This document shows, one piece after another, positions 45,471 to 56,593 of a DNA stretch of 64,000 nucleotides. The translations under genes and the position numbers were made by a program. The notes under the pieces are model-generated. The model made no database searches. It saw only the letters and a program-made list of their open reading frames with translations, and was not told where the DNA came from. Every line of letters begins with the position of its first letter. Position 1 is the first letter of the stretch. Source of the DNA: Mikania micrantha (taxonomy: Eukaryota > Streptophyta > Magnoliopsida > Asterales > Asteraceae); contig CM018680.1 of the NCBI GenBank assembly GCA_009363875.1, positions 63,089,279-63,153,278 of the forward strand. The letters are read 5' to 3'.

Positions 45471-46135
45471 CACCTATTTTTATTTTATTACTTAAAATAT
45501 TAAATTATATGAAATTAAAATAATATTTCATATCAATTAAAAGATTGATTTATAATTTCTAAATTTTTATTATTGATTATTTATTATTTTTTATTCAATC
45601 CGTATGATACATGGAATAATAATCTCACCCGCTAATAAGAAAGTATACTTCAATTAAACAATATGATTTTAGGTTTTTAAAAAATGAAGATTGAGTTTTC
45701 AGTTAATAATATTATATACATACATAAGTGTCTAGATCAATCACAAAGTTTTACTCGCTAACCAAAGTGCCCAAAAGTAATCACAAAAGAATTAGCCAAC
45801 CATCATGTGTCTTGATTGAAATCACGATTCCTTGAAAAAAGTTATGAATTGGGTTCCTTAAAGGCTCAAAATCTTCCCTTTTTTGTTCATAAAAAAATGT
45901 AGAAGTTATTTGGATAACCGAGCTATATTTAATTTATTAACTTCAACTCGTTTAGTATCAACAAAGAGAAAATCAATTTCCGGAAACCATCATCGAACTG
46001 CAATCGTAATCTATTTGATCTTATGTTCGGCTACACCATCTGGAACAACAAGCGAAACTGTGAAACACCCTGAACATACCTTCACCATCGTTTCACTTAG
46101 CAGCCAGAAAACCTGCAGTTGATGAACATAATATG
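45471..46135. other. Intergenic, no gene seen
   Basis: AT-rich. An open frame at 45,883-46,122 has no recognisable domain, signal or homologous copy. Confidence 0.45.
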
Positions 46136-46155
46136 AAAGTTTTCCAAACATATAT

Positions 46156-46432
46156 CAATCAACGTACTCAGTATATCCCGCCGTTAGCATGCTAAGGCAG
46201 GGTCTGAGGAGGGTGAGATGTAGACAGCCTTACCCCTACCCCGTAGGGGTAGAGAGGCTGTATCAAGTGAGACCCTTGGCTCATGATGCTTGATCAACCG
46301 TCCGAAACGATTTTAACGTTATTTTCACTGAATAAGTAAAATAACGTTAAAATTAGTGCAATTTTACTTTTGCCCCTCAAGAGCTGTCGACACATATATA
46401 CATTATATGTGCGCACCGCTAACGGGGCGTTT
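46156..46432. mobile_element. Retroposon-like insertion with a 20-bp target duplication
   Basis: A 277-bp segment is bracketed by identical 20-mers beginning AAAGTTTTCCAAAC (46,136-46,155; 46,433-46,452). It contains 'gggtctgaggagggtgagat' and 'ccttacccctaccccgtagg', a style known from plant SINEs, and a near-perfect palindrome with arms TTAACGTTATTTT/AAAATAACGTTAA (about 46,313-46,350). The long duplication fits target-primed retrotransposition. Confidence 0.7.
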
Positions 46433-46539
46433 AAAGTTTTCCAAACATATATTGACATATAATGTATTCTGCGAATCATGTACGTAGTTGGAAAAAGGGA
46501 AGTCAAAGTGAGGTGATATTCAAATGATAAAGTAAACTC

Positions 46540-46911
46540 AAGGACGGATCCAAAGCTTTGGGTGCGGGTTCACGGTGAGTTACGAAGAGTGTATCATTAA
46601 TGTAATTTTCCAACTATTTTGCCAACTAGAATGGGGCAAACGATATTTCGTAGAGAATTCTTGATAATCAATGCTTGAATTTCTATAGGATCGTGTTAAA
46701 AACACTTTTCGAAGAGAATTTTAGAAGGGCGCTGCCCCTAGGACCCTGCAAGAGATCAAAAATCTTAAACGAGCACTGTAATTACGCAATGAACATTACA
46801 AGATCTAAATTAACCGTCAAACCAACAAGAAATTTTTATGACCAGTTATATCTAATTGAAGCGTCTAACAAAAGTAAACCTACTAAAAAAAATTCTTAAA
46901 TCCGCCGCTAT
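46540..46911. mobile_element. hAT-type MITE, 372 bp
   Basis: Left AAGGACGGATCCAAAG and inverted right ATAGCGGCGGATTTAAG resemble hAT ends of the GGCGGATCCA type. The 8-bp flanks GTAAACT(C/A) (46,532-46,539; 46,912-46,919) match except one base. Confidence 0.75.
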
Positions 46912-46970
46912 GTAAACTATCAACTGTCAAAAGATATAAATGGTAATCCTAGTCTACTGGTTGTGCAGTC

Positions 46971-48673
46971 TGTTGGTTCAAGACCCAATTCACACACACT
47001 CACTTACTGATCTTGCAGAAAAGAAAAGGAAAATGAAAGTAAAAATGGATACTTCAACTCTTACGTTTCTTTCATAGATTGAATGTTAAATACACATATG
47101 GCAAAGTAAATAGACCCACTACTCCTTCAAAATAGGAAGATTCATCCACTAACATACTCCACTACTAAGACTCTTTCAAACTCATAACTAGCCTAGATTA
47201 TCTAATTAAACAAATGACTCATTAACAAGATACTGACCTGAACCATAAACCGACCCATCAAGATTAATCCAACATTCACCCCCTTAATCTTGATGTCGGA
47301 TGTTGCTACTATTTCAATTCTCAGTTCTTGCTACCTTCTATAGCCATCAACAGCTATCTATTCCTTTTGATGTGTCGGTTCTCGTGTGTCAACAAGAAAA
47401 GTACCGGCTCCTTTCAATTATCCAGTAACCAGCCTTGTTTTGTGTGCAAATTAGACAACAAAAGCTTCTTCTTTCTTATTTGTAGTTCCTGCAACGGTCA
47501 TCTCTTGGCCTCTTACATTACAACCAAGGGCTTGCACACCCCTTAAATCTTGCCAAAATTCCACATAAACCTCCGGTCCTCCACTGTTGCTGCTGCCATC
47601 AATACTGACCAACACCATCGGCTTTTTTTTATTTACTTCACGTTCTTGCTAGCTTTTGCTTTTTCTCTTACTCATGTATTCTTTCTACTTCTTGCTGACC
47701 TTTTAATCTTGCTATGTTACTTGCTTCTTGCTAAATTAACTAGCTTTCTTGATACTTAAACTTGCTTCACTTTACAGGCTACTTGCTACCTGCATATGTT
47801 CTTGCTTTGGAACCTCTCTTGCTTGGTTCGGATTCTTGCTCTTGCTAATGAACCACACGAGTTCAATTTCTTGCTAACATTCGGTTTCTCTTTCTTTCTG
47901 GATCAACAAACCCGAGCGGCACGTGTCTTTCTTCACGGTACCAACTTTCTTTCTTTCTTCTCAAGTTGTTGATCTTAATTTCTCTGCTGCGATTCTTTCT
48001 TAATACGCTGCACTTTCTTTCTTTTTTTCAGTACCATCGGTCTCTTTCTTCTTTCTTGCGAGATCTTTCTTTCTTACTAAGGGACGCCAGCCTCTTTCCT
48101 CCTTTCTTGTGACATCTCTTCTTTCTTAGGTGATCATTCGGTCTCCGGCCACCACTTCCGGTCTTCGCTCGATCACATAGATCGACACACTCTTGGTTCA
48201 TCTAGAACATTTTCTTTCTTCTGATCACCATATGCGATCAGCCATTAACAACCTTTCGCGAACTCTTTCACTCTTCTCAGCCTTCTTTCCTGCAGTTTAG
48301 AGGGTTGCACCCCCTTCTCCGAACACGACTCTCAAACCGGCCCCCTGTTAACCTTGCTCTGATACCAAATGTTGGTTCAAGACCCAATTCACACACACTC
48401 ACTTACTGATCTTGCAGAAAAGAAAAGAAAAATGAAAGTAAAAATGGATACTTCAACTCTTACGTTTCTTTCATAGATTGAATGTTAAATACACATATGG
48501 CAAAGTAAATAGACCCACTACTCCTTCAAAATAGGAAGATTCATCCACTAACATACTCCACTACTAAGACTCTTTCAAACTCATAACTAGCCTAGATTAG
48601 CTAATTAAACAAATGACTCATTAACAAGATATTGACCTGAACCATAAACCGACCCATCAAGATTAATCCAACA
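46971..48673 (-). mobile_element. Compact non-autonomous LTR retrotransposon (TRIM/LARD-like), 1,703 bp
   Basis: Two 304-bp LTRs (46,971-47,274; 48,370-48,673) start TGTTGG and end CCAACA, with about three visible differences. Target duplication CAGTC (46,966-46,970; 48,674-48,678). On the minus strand the primer site TGGTATCAGAGC (48,356-48,367) directly follows the LTR, and a polypurine tract AAGGGGGTGAA (47,275-47,285) precedes the other LTR, so the element runs right to left. The 1.1-kb interior has no gag or pol; it is full of CTTGCT and TTTCTTTCTT words. It must be mobilised by another element, and the near-identical LTRs make it young. Confidence 0.95.
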
Positions 48674-48678
48674 CAGTC

Positions 48679-51079
48679 GTTTAACCAGGTCAGTGTTCTA
48701 CCTGGTTTCCCTATAGATTGTTTTTAGTTTTCCTTTTTGTTCGTGTTGGTTTTATTCTGCACGACAGATATTTTCTAAACTTCCAAATTCTTACTGTCCC
48801 ACAATTTCTAAAAATGTTAAACAAAGAAAATATTGTCTAATCAATAAATTAGTATTAATAATCGGATATAAATCAATAAAATACACAAGTTCAAAACTAG
48901 TCACATTAACTTGAAATAAAATAAAAATTTCAGGTATTTGAACCGTGAATGATTCAAGAATATTACTTGCTATTGCTTGTTAAACCAAGGTACGAAATTT
49001 CTTTTGTTAACTTACAGTATAATTTCACTTTGCTTCAATGCTAGTTCGATTAAGTTAACATGTTATCATTTTCTTCCTCATTATCATACAATTATAATTA
49101 TTTGTATGTACGGGTATACATAATTTAGTCTTGATATGTTTCTTTTATTTAAAACGTGTAATATGTTTCATAACTTATACTTGTTATTGTACCTTCTACG
49201 GAAGTAACAATTTAGACTTATATGATTATAAGTTTATCTGTTTATTGTTATAATAGCTTTCAATCGTTACCCGAGCATTTCAGAGACGTTATTGTGGCGT
49301 TAATAATGTGACACTGTTAGTGAGAGTGTGTAAGGTTTACGGTGTCTTTATTTAGTACTTATTAGGTACCTTGGCCATAATAGGCGAATGTATATATCCT
49401 AGTTCAATAAAAGTAAAAGTACAAGAAAAGGGAGAATGGAATTATGTGTGAACGCCACACACACCGTTTCTGGTTCATGGACTAGCTTTCTTATATCATT
49501 CAGTTCACTTTAGGTTTTGGGTAATTCCTTATGTTAAACGACATGTTTTATTTATTCATTTGTTGTTGTGTAATTCAGGTTAGTTTTGCAGAAGACTTCA
49601 TTTTAGTTCATTAATAGATTTCTGTTCATTTTAGTGTTTAATATTTAGTTCTTTGTTATACGTTCGGTTAAACACTAGTTATATATGTTAACATTTGGTT
49701 ATAGTCGCTTTAACTTATTCATTTATCAAATTACTATTGTTTATCCATTACTGAGCATTGTTTGGGTTAATTGTATTTTCCTTTCTAGTGTTTTCTGGTT
49801 TATGTAATAGGAAATCAAGGACATTGGGGAATACGATGAGAAATTATTGAAGATCAAGAATTGTTTTTATTTTGAAATGTAACAAGCAATTAATTGGGTT
49901 CCTTTGTTTTACTTTGGTTGTTTGAATCGCCAACTTTTAGACCGTTATTTTAGTAGAACAACTGTTGTTTTTGGTTTGATACCTGTAATAGTGACACTTC
50001 AGCTCTAGTCGGATTAGAGTGTTACATTTATGATAGCAGAACAAAGGCTCTTTCGGGTAGAAAACTAAAACTTTAAAAACAAACTTGTGAGGTATTAGGT
50101 AGACATTGGGTTCGGATCTTCCCTTTCGATTGAAATGTAATCTGTTGTTCATACGAAATTCCCATTTTAAATGCCTTTTAAAGGAGACATGAACAACAAC
50201 AATGATGTGAAAAACGTAACCTATAAGCTGAATCTTAAACTGAACTATAAAATTTAATCTTAATGCTACACCCAAAATCAAAAACCTTAAATCTAAATTG
50301 TAAAGCTTAATCCTAAAACAGAATGACAAACTTAAAAGCTCATTAACTAGAATAAAAACACAATGGGCTAAAAATATAAATTATAAATCAGAAAAACTAA
50401 TCTTTAAAGAAAATTGACAAGCATGATAGATACTATGATGAGAAGCAACAAAATAAACATAATGATGACGGGTAAAAATACAAAATAAGATGAACACCTA
50501 AATTCTTATGACGAGCTGATTCCATTGCCGCAGATTGAGTGCAATTAGAATTCTTTGAACTGGTTTACGAGTGGTTAAAAGTCCATTTGATTTTACTCTT
50601 TTTTTTAAACATAAACACACTATTTACAATAATCTAATACTTACCGAGCCGAGCAAACGACTATTAGCTAGTAGTGGGCTTGAACTAGTTTTGTAAGAAA
50701 CAAACGAACTTACCCAGTAGTGGGCTTGGACTAGTTTTGTAATCGAGCAGAGCCGAGCCATGCCTGGCTCAAACTCGAGCTCATCAATTTTCAAGCCAAG
50801 CCTTAAAAATTTCGAACTCGTAAAAAATGTCGAGTAGAAGTTAGTATAATATATTTTTGATATTGGATATTATAATTATTTTTGTTATTTTTGTTATAAG
50901 TTTATCGTAATTGATACAAATACCCTTAAAATTTATCTGGTAATTGGATGGAGACAAACATGGGGAGTAAATGACATAAAAACAAAGATTACAATGTTAA
51001 ATTGGCAAAATTTAAGAATCTGGATAAAAATTTTAAGTTTTTTAAACCATAGAGGAGCAAAACAACAATTACTCTGCTA
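48679..51079. other. Intergenic, no gene seen
   Basis: No domain-bearing frame. At 50,670-50,745 a unit of about 53 bp ('agtagtgggcttg', 'actagttttgtaa') occurs twice, next to GAGCCGAGC words that look like a decayed hAT MITE (about 50,645-50,830). A 130-codon minus-strand frame at 49,937-50,329 has no recognisable domain and is not called. Confidence 0.5.
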
Positions 51080-52145
51080 AATATAAATAAATATTCATAT
51101 TGAGGACAAGTAATTCAACTTGTCTTGTTACTTAAATTTCTTGAGAATAATTAAATCGATAATTTAACATGTGTTGAATAAATTTTTTTTATCTATCTAG
51201 ATATTGAAAAACATGAAGTTTTAAATTGTTTAGGCTATAAGTTATTTAATGCTTTGTGGTTACTTGCAAGTAAGTGTAGTCTTGAAGATCATGATCTTTA
51301 TGAAAAGAACAATTTTGACCTTCAACTTTTACACATGTGTATTGACGACTTGATCCTTTAATTTCTTTTAGTTGTCACCCATTTTTTTTTCTTTTTATTT
51401 TTAATTTTTAGTTTTAGAATAAATTGTTTTCTTTTGTAACTTTTACAATGTTGGTTTTTAAATTACTGAAAATATGTTATTGCAACATGTTTGTTTTATC
51501 AACGTATTGGTATATATTTTTATTAAAAACAAAGACACTTATGTTTCGACATTAAATTTATTCAAGATCAAGCTGACTTAAATATGATGTGTTTAATTCT
51601 TTTTTAATGCTTTTCTACATTTTTATATTTTTACTTGGATAAAAGTCCTTGTATTATACAAGATTAGATATATGTAATATATAACCATGATAACTGAATG
51701 TAGCATTACAAGACAGTTTAATTGTCGTTCAAAAAAATATGTAATATTAAACTTTTATTATAAGTTAAAATATGAAAGAAAATAATTGAAAAATAAAATA
51801 TTATATATCTAAATATTCATAAATTATATATTAACAAAGAAAATAATAAATTATTATTATATAACTTTTAAAATGTAATTTTTAATGTCATTATTATTTA
51901 ATAGGAGAAAGAATAGATAAATTTAATATAGTTATTTATATAAAAGAGACAAAAACGATAAATTAAAATTCAAAGTAAGAGGTCTAACAAAAATGACACA
52001 TATTCAGTAAGTATTATTATTATTTATCAGTATAAAATTTTTACAACTTCGCAAAATTTGCTTTGGTATTTCTTAATGCACATTTTAAAATAACGCAACT
52101 TTTTTGGAACTTCCACAATATGTCATCGAACGTGCTCCTTTTATC

Positions 52146-52378
52146 TTTTTTTTTTTAACGACGAAGGTCTCAATCGTGTGAACTCACTGTTTCCAGATCA
52201 TGTCACCAAGGTCTAGTTACCTTGACCTCCCATGAGCCACCACAACCGCCATAGGAGGAAACCCTACTGAGAAAACCCTCTGACCTCTCTCAGACACCTA
52301 TTTCGCTGCGGGTGGCTTTTGAACCCAAGAACTCACATTTGAATGAATCATGAGGTACCATTAAGTTAATGTCTCATT
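52146..52378 (-). mobile_element. tRNA-derived SINE (family 1), minus strand
   Basis: Reverse complement of the 10,590 and 33,223 family: T-run at the left, then 'aacgacgaaggtctcaatcg', 'tgtttccagatcatgtcac', 'taggaggaaaccctactg' and 'ttaatgtctcatt'. It sits a few bases from the copia empty site. Clear target duplications were not seen. Confidence 0.75.
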
Positions 52379-53171
52379 AGAATTTTAAGTAACCAACCCC
52401 CATAATAGGAATTTTAAATTTTTTCGGTATTTTTGAACCTTTTTAATAATAAATTTTTAAAAAGGAATTCATTGCATTAACAAAGCATAAACGATGCTTT
52501 TAAATATTTTTTTATAAGAGAATTTGTATGTCGTTGCAACGTGTTTATTCTTTTCGAAGTAAATGTTATTCGAAGCACAAATGAAGAGTTCATCATGTTA
52601 CTTAATGATTTTATTTTTCTATAAAATACGTTGTTAAGTCGTTTATGCTTCTCATTTATAAATCCTGGAACTTTTTTTTACCATTTTTCTCATAAAATTA
52701 ATTCTAACCTGCTAATCGGTCGTTTAAATTTTCTCGCATTTTAACCATTAACGAAACAAGCAAGTACATTCGGTAGTTTAAAAAAGGTTGTTTAACATAC
52801 TAAATACATATCTTTTCTATTAAATATCAAAATTAAGTACTAATTTTATTATTTTTGTCTTTATAAATTTAAAAATATAGTTCCTAATATATTAGAAGGA
52901 TTTTAAAAAATATTTAAAAAAATTGTTATAAAATGTGTATTTTTTATAAAATATGTTTTATTTTTAAATAACAAACTTGAAATAACTTATATTTCTTACA
53001 TGTAAATAATTTGAAAACAAAATGTTTCAACAACAAACATTTTAAAAACGACACTTAAAAAAAATGATATTTTATTAAAATAACTTATATTTCTTACATG
53101 TAAATAATTTTATTTATATTTTTGAAGCATTATCTTTTTATAATTTACAAATACTTATTATCAACCACCTA

Positions 53172-54795
53172 GACCACCCGTAATGGTAGTCCCGTGAAAC
53201 CAGTGGGGTTCGGTGGTGCCACGGGGTCTAACGGGAATGATTTTGTGAGTTCGGTGACCTTGCTCCTCGTTGGGATTTCTTGGTGTTTCAATTTTTATCC
53301 GTTGCAAACGGTCTAAAATTACAAAAAAAAAAAAAACTTGTTTTGATCTCCTATATAACCTCTTTCATATTATATAAAAAATCACCCATACTTGCAAAAA
53401 CTCTCTCTTTTACGTATACCCTCTTATTTAAAAGATGAACCCAAACTCAAACAACCCCGATTTCAACTTGTTGAACGACCCGAAAACAATCCGAAGGTGT
53501 TCGTTTCAAATGCAACAAAACCCAAACACTCAATGGCAACAACCGAATCCTCAAACCGGGTTTTAGTCTTTCTCACAAACGGGTTTTTCATCTTTCACGC
53601 AACCGGGTTTTCAACAAAGTGCGCCTCAACTCCGACACGAACCAGATTTCGTGTCTAATGATGTAACGCTCGAGACTCAAGAAGCACAAAAAAGGAAGAA
53701 AAAATGGAAGCGAGCGAAAGACACGGAAACAGGCGGAAGTAGCGGTCCAATGGTGCCAAAACCATGGACTCATGACGAAAAACCGTGCTTGGAAGATGTT
53801 ACATCGATCATTCCGAGAACAAGGCCAAAGGTAATTCACAAAATCGCGAAAACTTTTGTAAAAAAATTAACCGAAAGTTGGCACGAGATGATGAGTTATA
53901 TCGATCAAGAATACCGCACTTATCATCAACTATATTCAAAATGGAAGGATATGAGCTCGAAATTGATGTGGTTTAGTTGCATCTACAGCAACTGTGCCAA
54001 CAACTGCAAAAGTGGCATGAACGACGAAGGTGTGTTAAAATGGGCGGGAAAAGAATATCGACTAAACTCCAACGGCCATACATTTAACCACTATCATGTT
54101 TGGGTCGCAATATAAGAAGCTCCAAAATTTCGCCTTCTTTGTCAAGAAGCTAACGAGGGCCAAAGTTGTTCAAGAAAAACTAAAATTCCAAGACGAATGA
54201 ATATTCACGTGGGGGTTCGGATGCACATACAGTTAACCTCGAATTAGACGAGGAAGACGATGAATTCGAAATCCAAGAACCGGTTAGACCGGTTGGACAG
54301 GATACTGTAAAAAGGGCTTCGTCTTCGAGTTGTCAAACGTCCTCCTCAATCCTGACAACAAACGAACTCGCTCATCAACTTGAAGAGTTCACGAGATTTC
54401 AAAAAACAAAACTCGAGGGCCGACTTCTCCGAGTCGACCACAATGTTATGGGTACTGTGTCTACCGAAGAACTCGGCGACGAAGAACGAGAGATTATGAG
54501 AAAATTAAGAGCGAAAATATTTAAATGATATCGTTATTTTTTTTTCAAGTTAGAAATGTAACGTTTTTATTTTTATTTTAATGTTAAGGTTTTTATTTTG
54601 TTATTTATTTTACTTATTAATTTATAACTTAAAAAAATAACAAATAATATTATAAATTGGTGATGATGTGGCACAACGGAGAAAGTTTTTCAGTGGGGTG
54701 ACCATTAAAGGGTTTTAAGATTTTCAGTAAAGTAAGGACATGACAGAAAATTTTAGCATGTTGAAATTTCAGTAAGATAAGTATTAGAGATGATC
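53172..54795 (+). mobile_element. PIF/Harbinger element carrying ORF1 only, 1,624 bp
   Basis: Ends GACCACCCGTAATGGTAGTCC and, inverted, GATCATCTCTAATACTTATC. Flanks CTA (53,169-53,171) and TTA (54,796-54,798); copy A1 near 10,318 shows the empty TTA site. Only the Myb/SANT-type ORF1 relic is inside; no DDE transposase. Its right part is repeated at about 60,440-60,905. Confidence 0.8.
53435..54537 (+). pseudogene. Harbinger ORF1 relic (plant 'glutathione S-transferase T3-like', Myb/SANT + NAM-associated C-terminus)
   Basis: The frame opens at ATG 53,435 with an N/Q-rich start (MNPNSNNPDFNL), has an in-frame TAG about 43 codons in, then reads from about 53,560 through a basic KRKKKWKR stretch and a SANT-like region (PWTHDEKPCLEDVTS; IHKIAKTFVKKLTESWHEMM; YHQLYSKWKDMSSKLMWFSCIYSN). 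It stops at TAA 54,113-54,115. After a further stop or frameshift near 54,195 the C-terminal region continues (an acidic segment, then LAHQLEEFTRFQKTKLEG) to TGA 54,535-54,537. In autonomous PIF/Harbinger elements ORF1 is a DNA-binding partner of the transposase; many plant annotations mislabel it as a transferase. Three lesions make it a pseudogene. Confidence 0.75.
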
Positions 54796-55092
54796 TTAAT
54801 ACTTTTTATCAACTCACGTGTTATTAGGGTATTAATCTAGTGGCTTTATAAACCCATCATATCCCAATAGAAAATGGACGAATAAGTGATAAATTCATGA
54901 CATCATATCCCTTTGAAAAATAATCAAAGGGTTTCATAAAAAATACTAATAGATATTATAACATGTGTCTAATTATTAAAAATATGATATATCTAAAACA
55001 TAGCGTGTTCATAAAAATTACTAATAGATATTATAGCGTGTCTAATTATTAAGAAAATGGTATATTTAAAACATAGCGGGTTCATAAAAATA

Positions 55093-55130
<38 letters not shown>

Positions 55131-55132
<2 letters not shown>

Positions 55133-55577
55133 GGGGATGGTTTCTTTGTTAACCCTTCCTTATTGCGATAACCGTATAACCCTAGCATTTTTTTGCGTTT
55201 TTTGCCCGAATCTTTTTTTCTTTTTTTCATGGTCTTTATTATACATAAATAGGGGGGGTTTCCTTCTTGTGTTTTTGCTAATTCATCACCGTTTAGAAGT
55301 TATTTACAACCGTAAGTAACTGTAACGACTTACAGTTACTTACATCACACTTCCATCAGATACGTAATGTAAGTAACTGTAAGTCGTTACAGTTACTTAC
55401 AGTTGTAAATAAATTCTAAACGGTGATGAATTAGCAAAAACACAAGAAGAAAACCCCCTATTTATGTATAATAAAGACCATGAAAAAAAGAAAAAAAAGA
55501 TTCAGGCAAAAAACGTAAAAAATGCTAGGGTTATACGCTTATCTCAATAAGGAAGGGTTAACATTTGATCCTTCCCC

Positions 55578-55579
<2 letters not shown>
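55131..55579 (+). mobile_element. Palindromic foldback MITE (family A), unit 1
   Basis: TAGGGGATGGTTTCTTTGTT at the left, ...GATCCTTCCCCTA at the right, in (TA)n. The arms are inverted repeats of about 200 bp; a central arm word GTAAGTAACTGTAA(C)GACTTA is repeated in both orientations. The small frame at 55,137-55,319 is one arm, not a gene. Confidence 0.88.
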
Positions 55580-55608
<29 letters not shown>

Positions 55609-55611
55609 ATA

Positions 55612-56593
55612 GGGGACGGTTAACGTACATATTAGTGTTAACATGCTAAACGTAAGAAGCCACAGGAACGCGCCATGTGTCATTTGGGTAAAGGGTATTA
55701 TCGTCCATATATAATTACAGACCGTGATTTACAAAATTACAGACTAACATTTAACACACATAATCACGGACCATCGGATAATCACAGACCAATAATTACG
55801 GACCACATTATATATCAATCACAGACCGTATTTTAACACACATAATCAATGGCAAAATGTATAATCACGGACCAATAATTACGGACCACGTTATATGAAA
55901 ATCACAGACCGTCATTTAACATGCATTATCAAAGGATCAACTGAATAATCACATACCAATAATTACGTACCAAGCATAAAAATCTCGGACCACGTAAAAT
56001 TTTTTTAAAAAAACTATAACAATACTATACTCAAATTAAAGATAATAAAATTCTCAATTTTATGGTGTAATTTTTTTTAAAAAAATAATAATGCATGTAA
56101 AAGTTATTTAATTTTTAAAAAACGAGTGGAACTTGTTGTAACATTATAAAATTGGCTGTTTCCTCTTTTGCCCTTACAGTTATATTTTACACTTATTTTG
56201 TGGAAAAAGTTATATAAAGTGGGGACCACTAAATCTTAACCATTGATCAATCTGATCAAAGGGTCCAGATTCATCCTACGTTTAGTACATGTGTATGTTA
56301 ACGTACAAAACATAAGAAGCATTTAGGATCGTTGATCCGTAATTATTGATGGACCAGATCAACACGGTGGCAAACTTGTAATTTATTATCTTAATTAAAC
56401 AAATTAGACGGAACGCTATAAACAAAAAGGGTAAAAACGTAATTTGATATTTTTTAAAATTTAACCTAATCCTAAAAATAAGGGGATTTTACCCCACCTT
56501 CTTCCTAATTATTCGTATTACGAACTACGGTTATTCGGAACGTGTTTATACAATCAAACCTGCAATCAAGCTTGAAAACCTTATTAGAAGAAG
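55612..56593 (+). promoter_or_regulatory. 5' region of the Ulp1-type transposon gene, with CACGGACC/ATTACGGACC word array
   Basis: It begins GGGGACGGTTAACGTACATA after (TA)n. 'gttaac', 'taaacgtaagaagcc' and 'aacgtac' words recur in direct and inverted form at 55,615-55,665 and 56,273-56,325. Between them, at 55,700-56,000, 'aatcacRgacc' and 'aataattacggacca' are repeated about ten times. This looks like a transposon terminus with subterminal repeats followed by the gene's leader. Superfamily uncertain. Confidence 0.5.

Larger units (their letters stand above)
51080..55110. repeat. Segmental duplication copy A2
   Basis: Partner of 1418-10,990 in the same orientation. It retains empty sites for the copia element (about 52,135), the hAT-like element (about 51,440), the CCTAGGCG element (about 52,525) and the family 1 SINE (about 54,985). 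It carries its own SINE and Harbinger element. From about 54,330 rightwards its sequence is also present a third time at 60,440-61,210 through the tandem duplication. Confidence 0.85.

Noticed and set aside
45883..46122. 79-codon plus-strand frame
   Set aside because: Nothing recognisable and no copy elsewhere in the window.
49937..50329. 130-codon minus-strand frame
   Set aside because: No start context, domain or homology recognised; composition matches the surrounding intergenic DNA.
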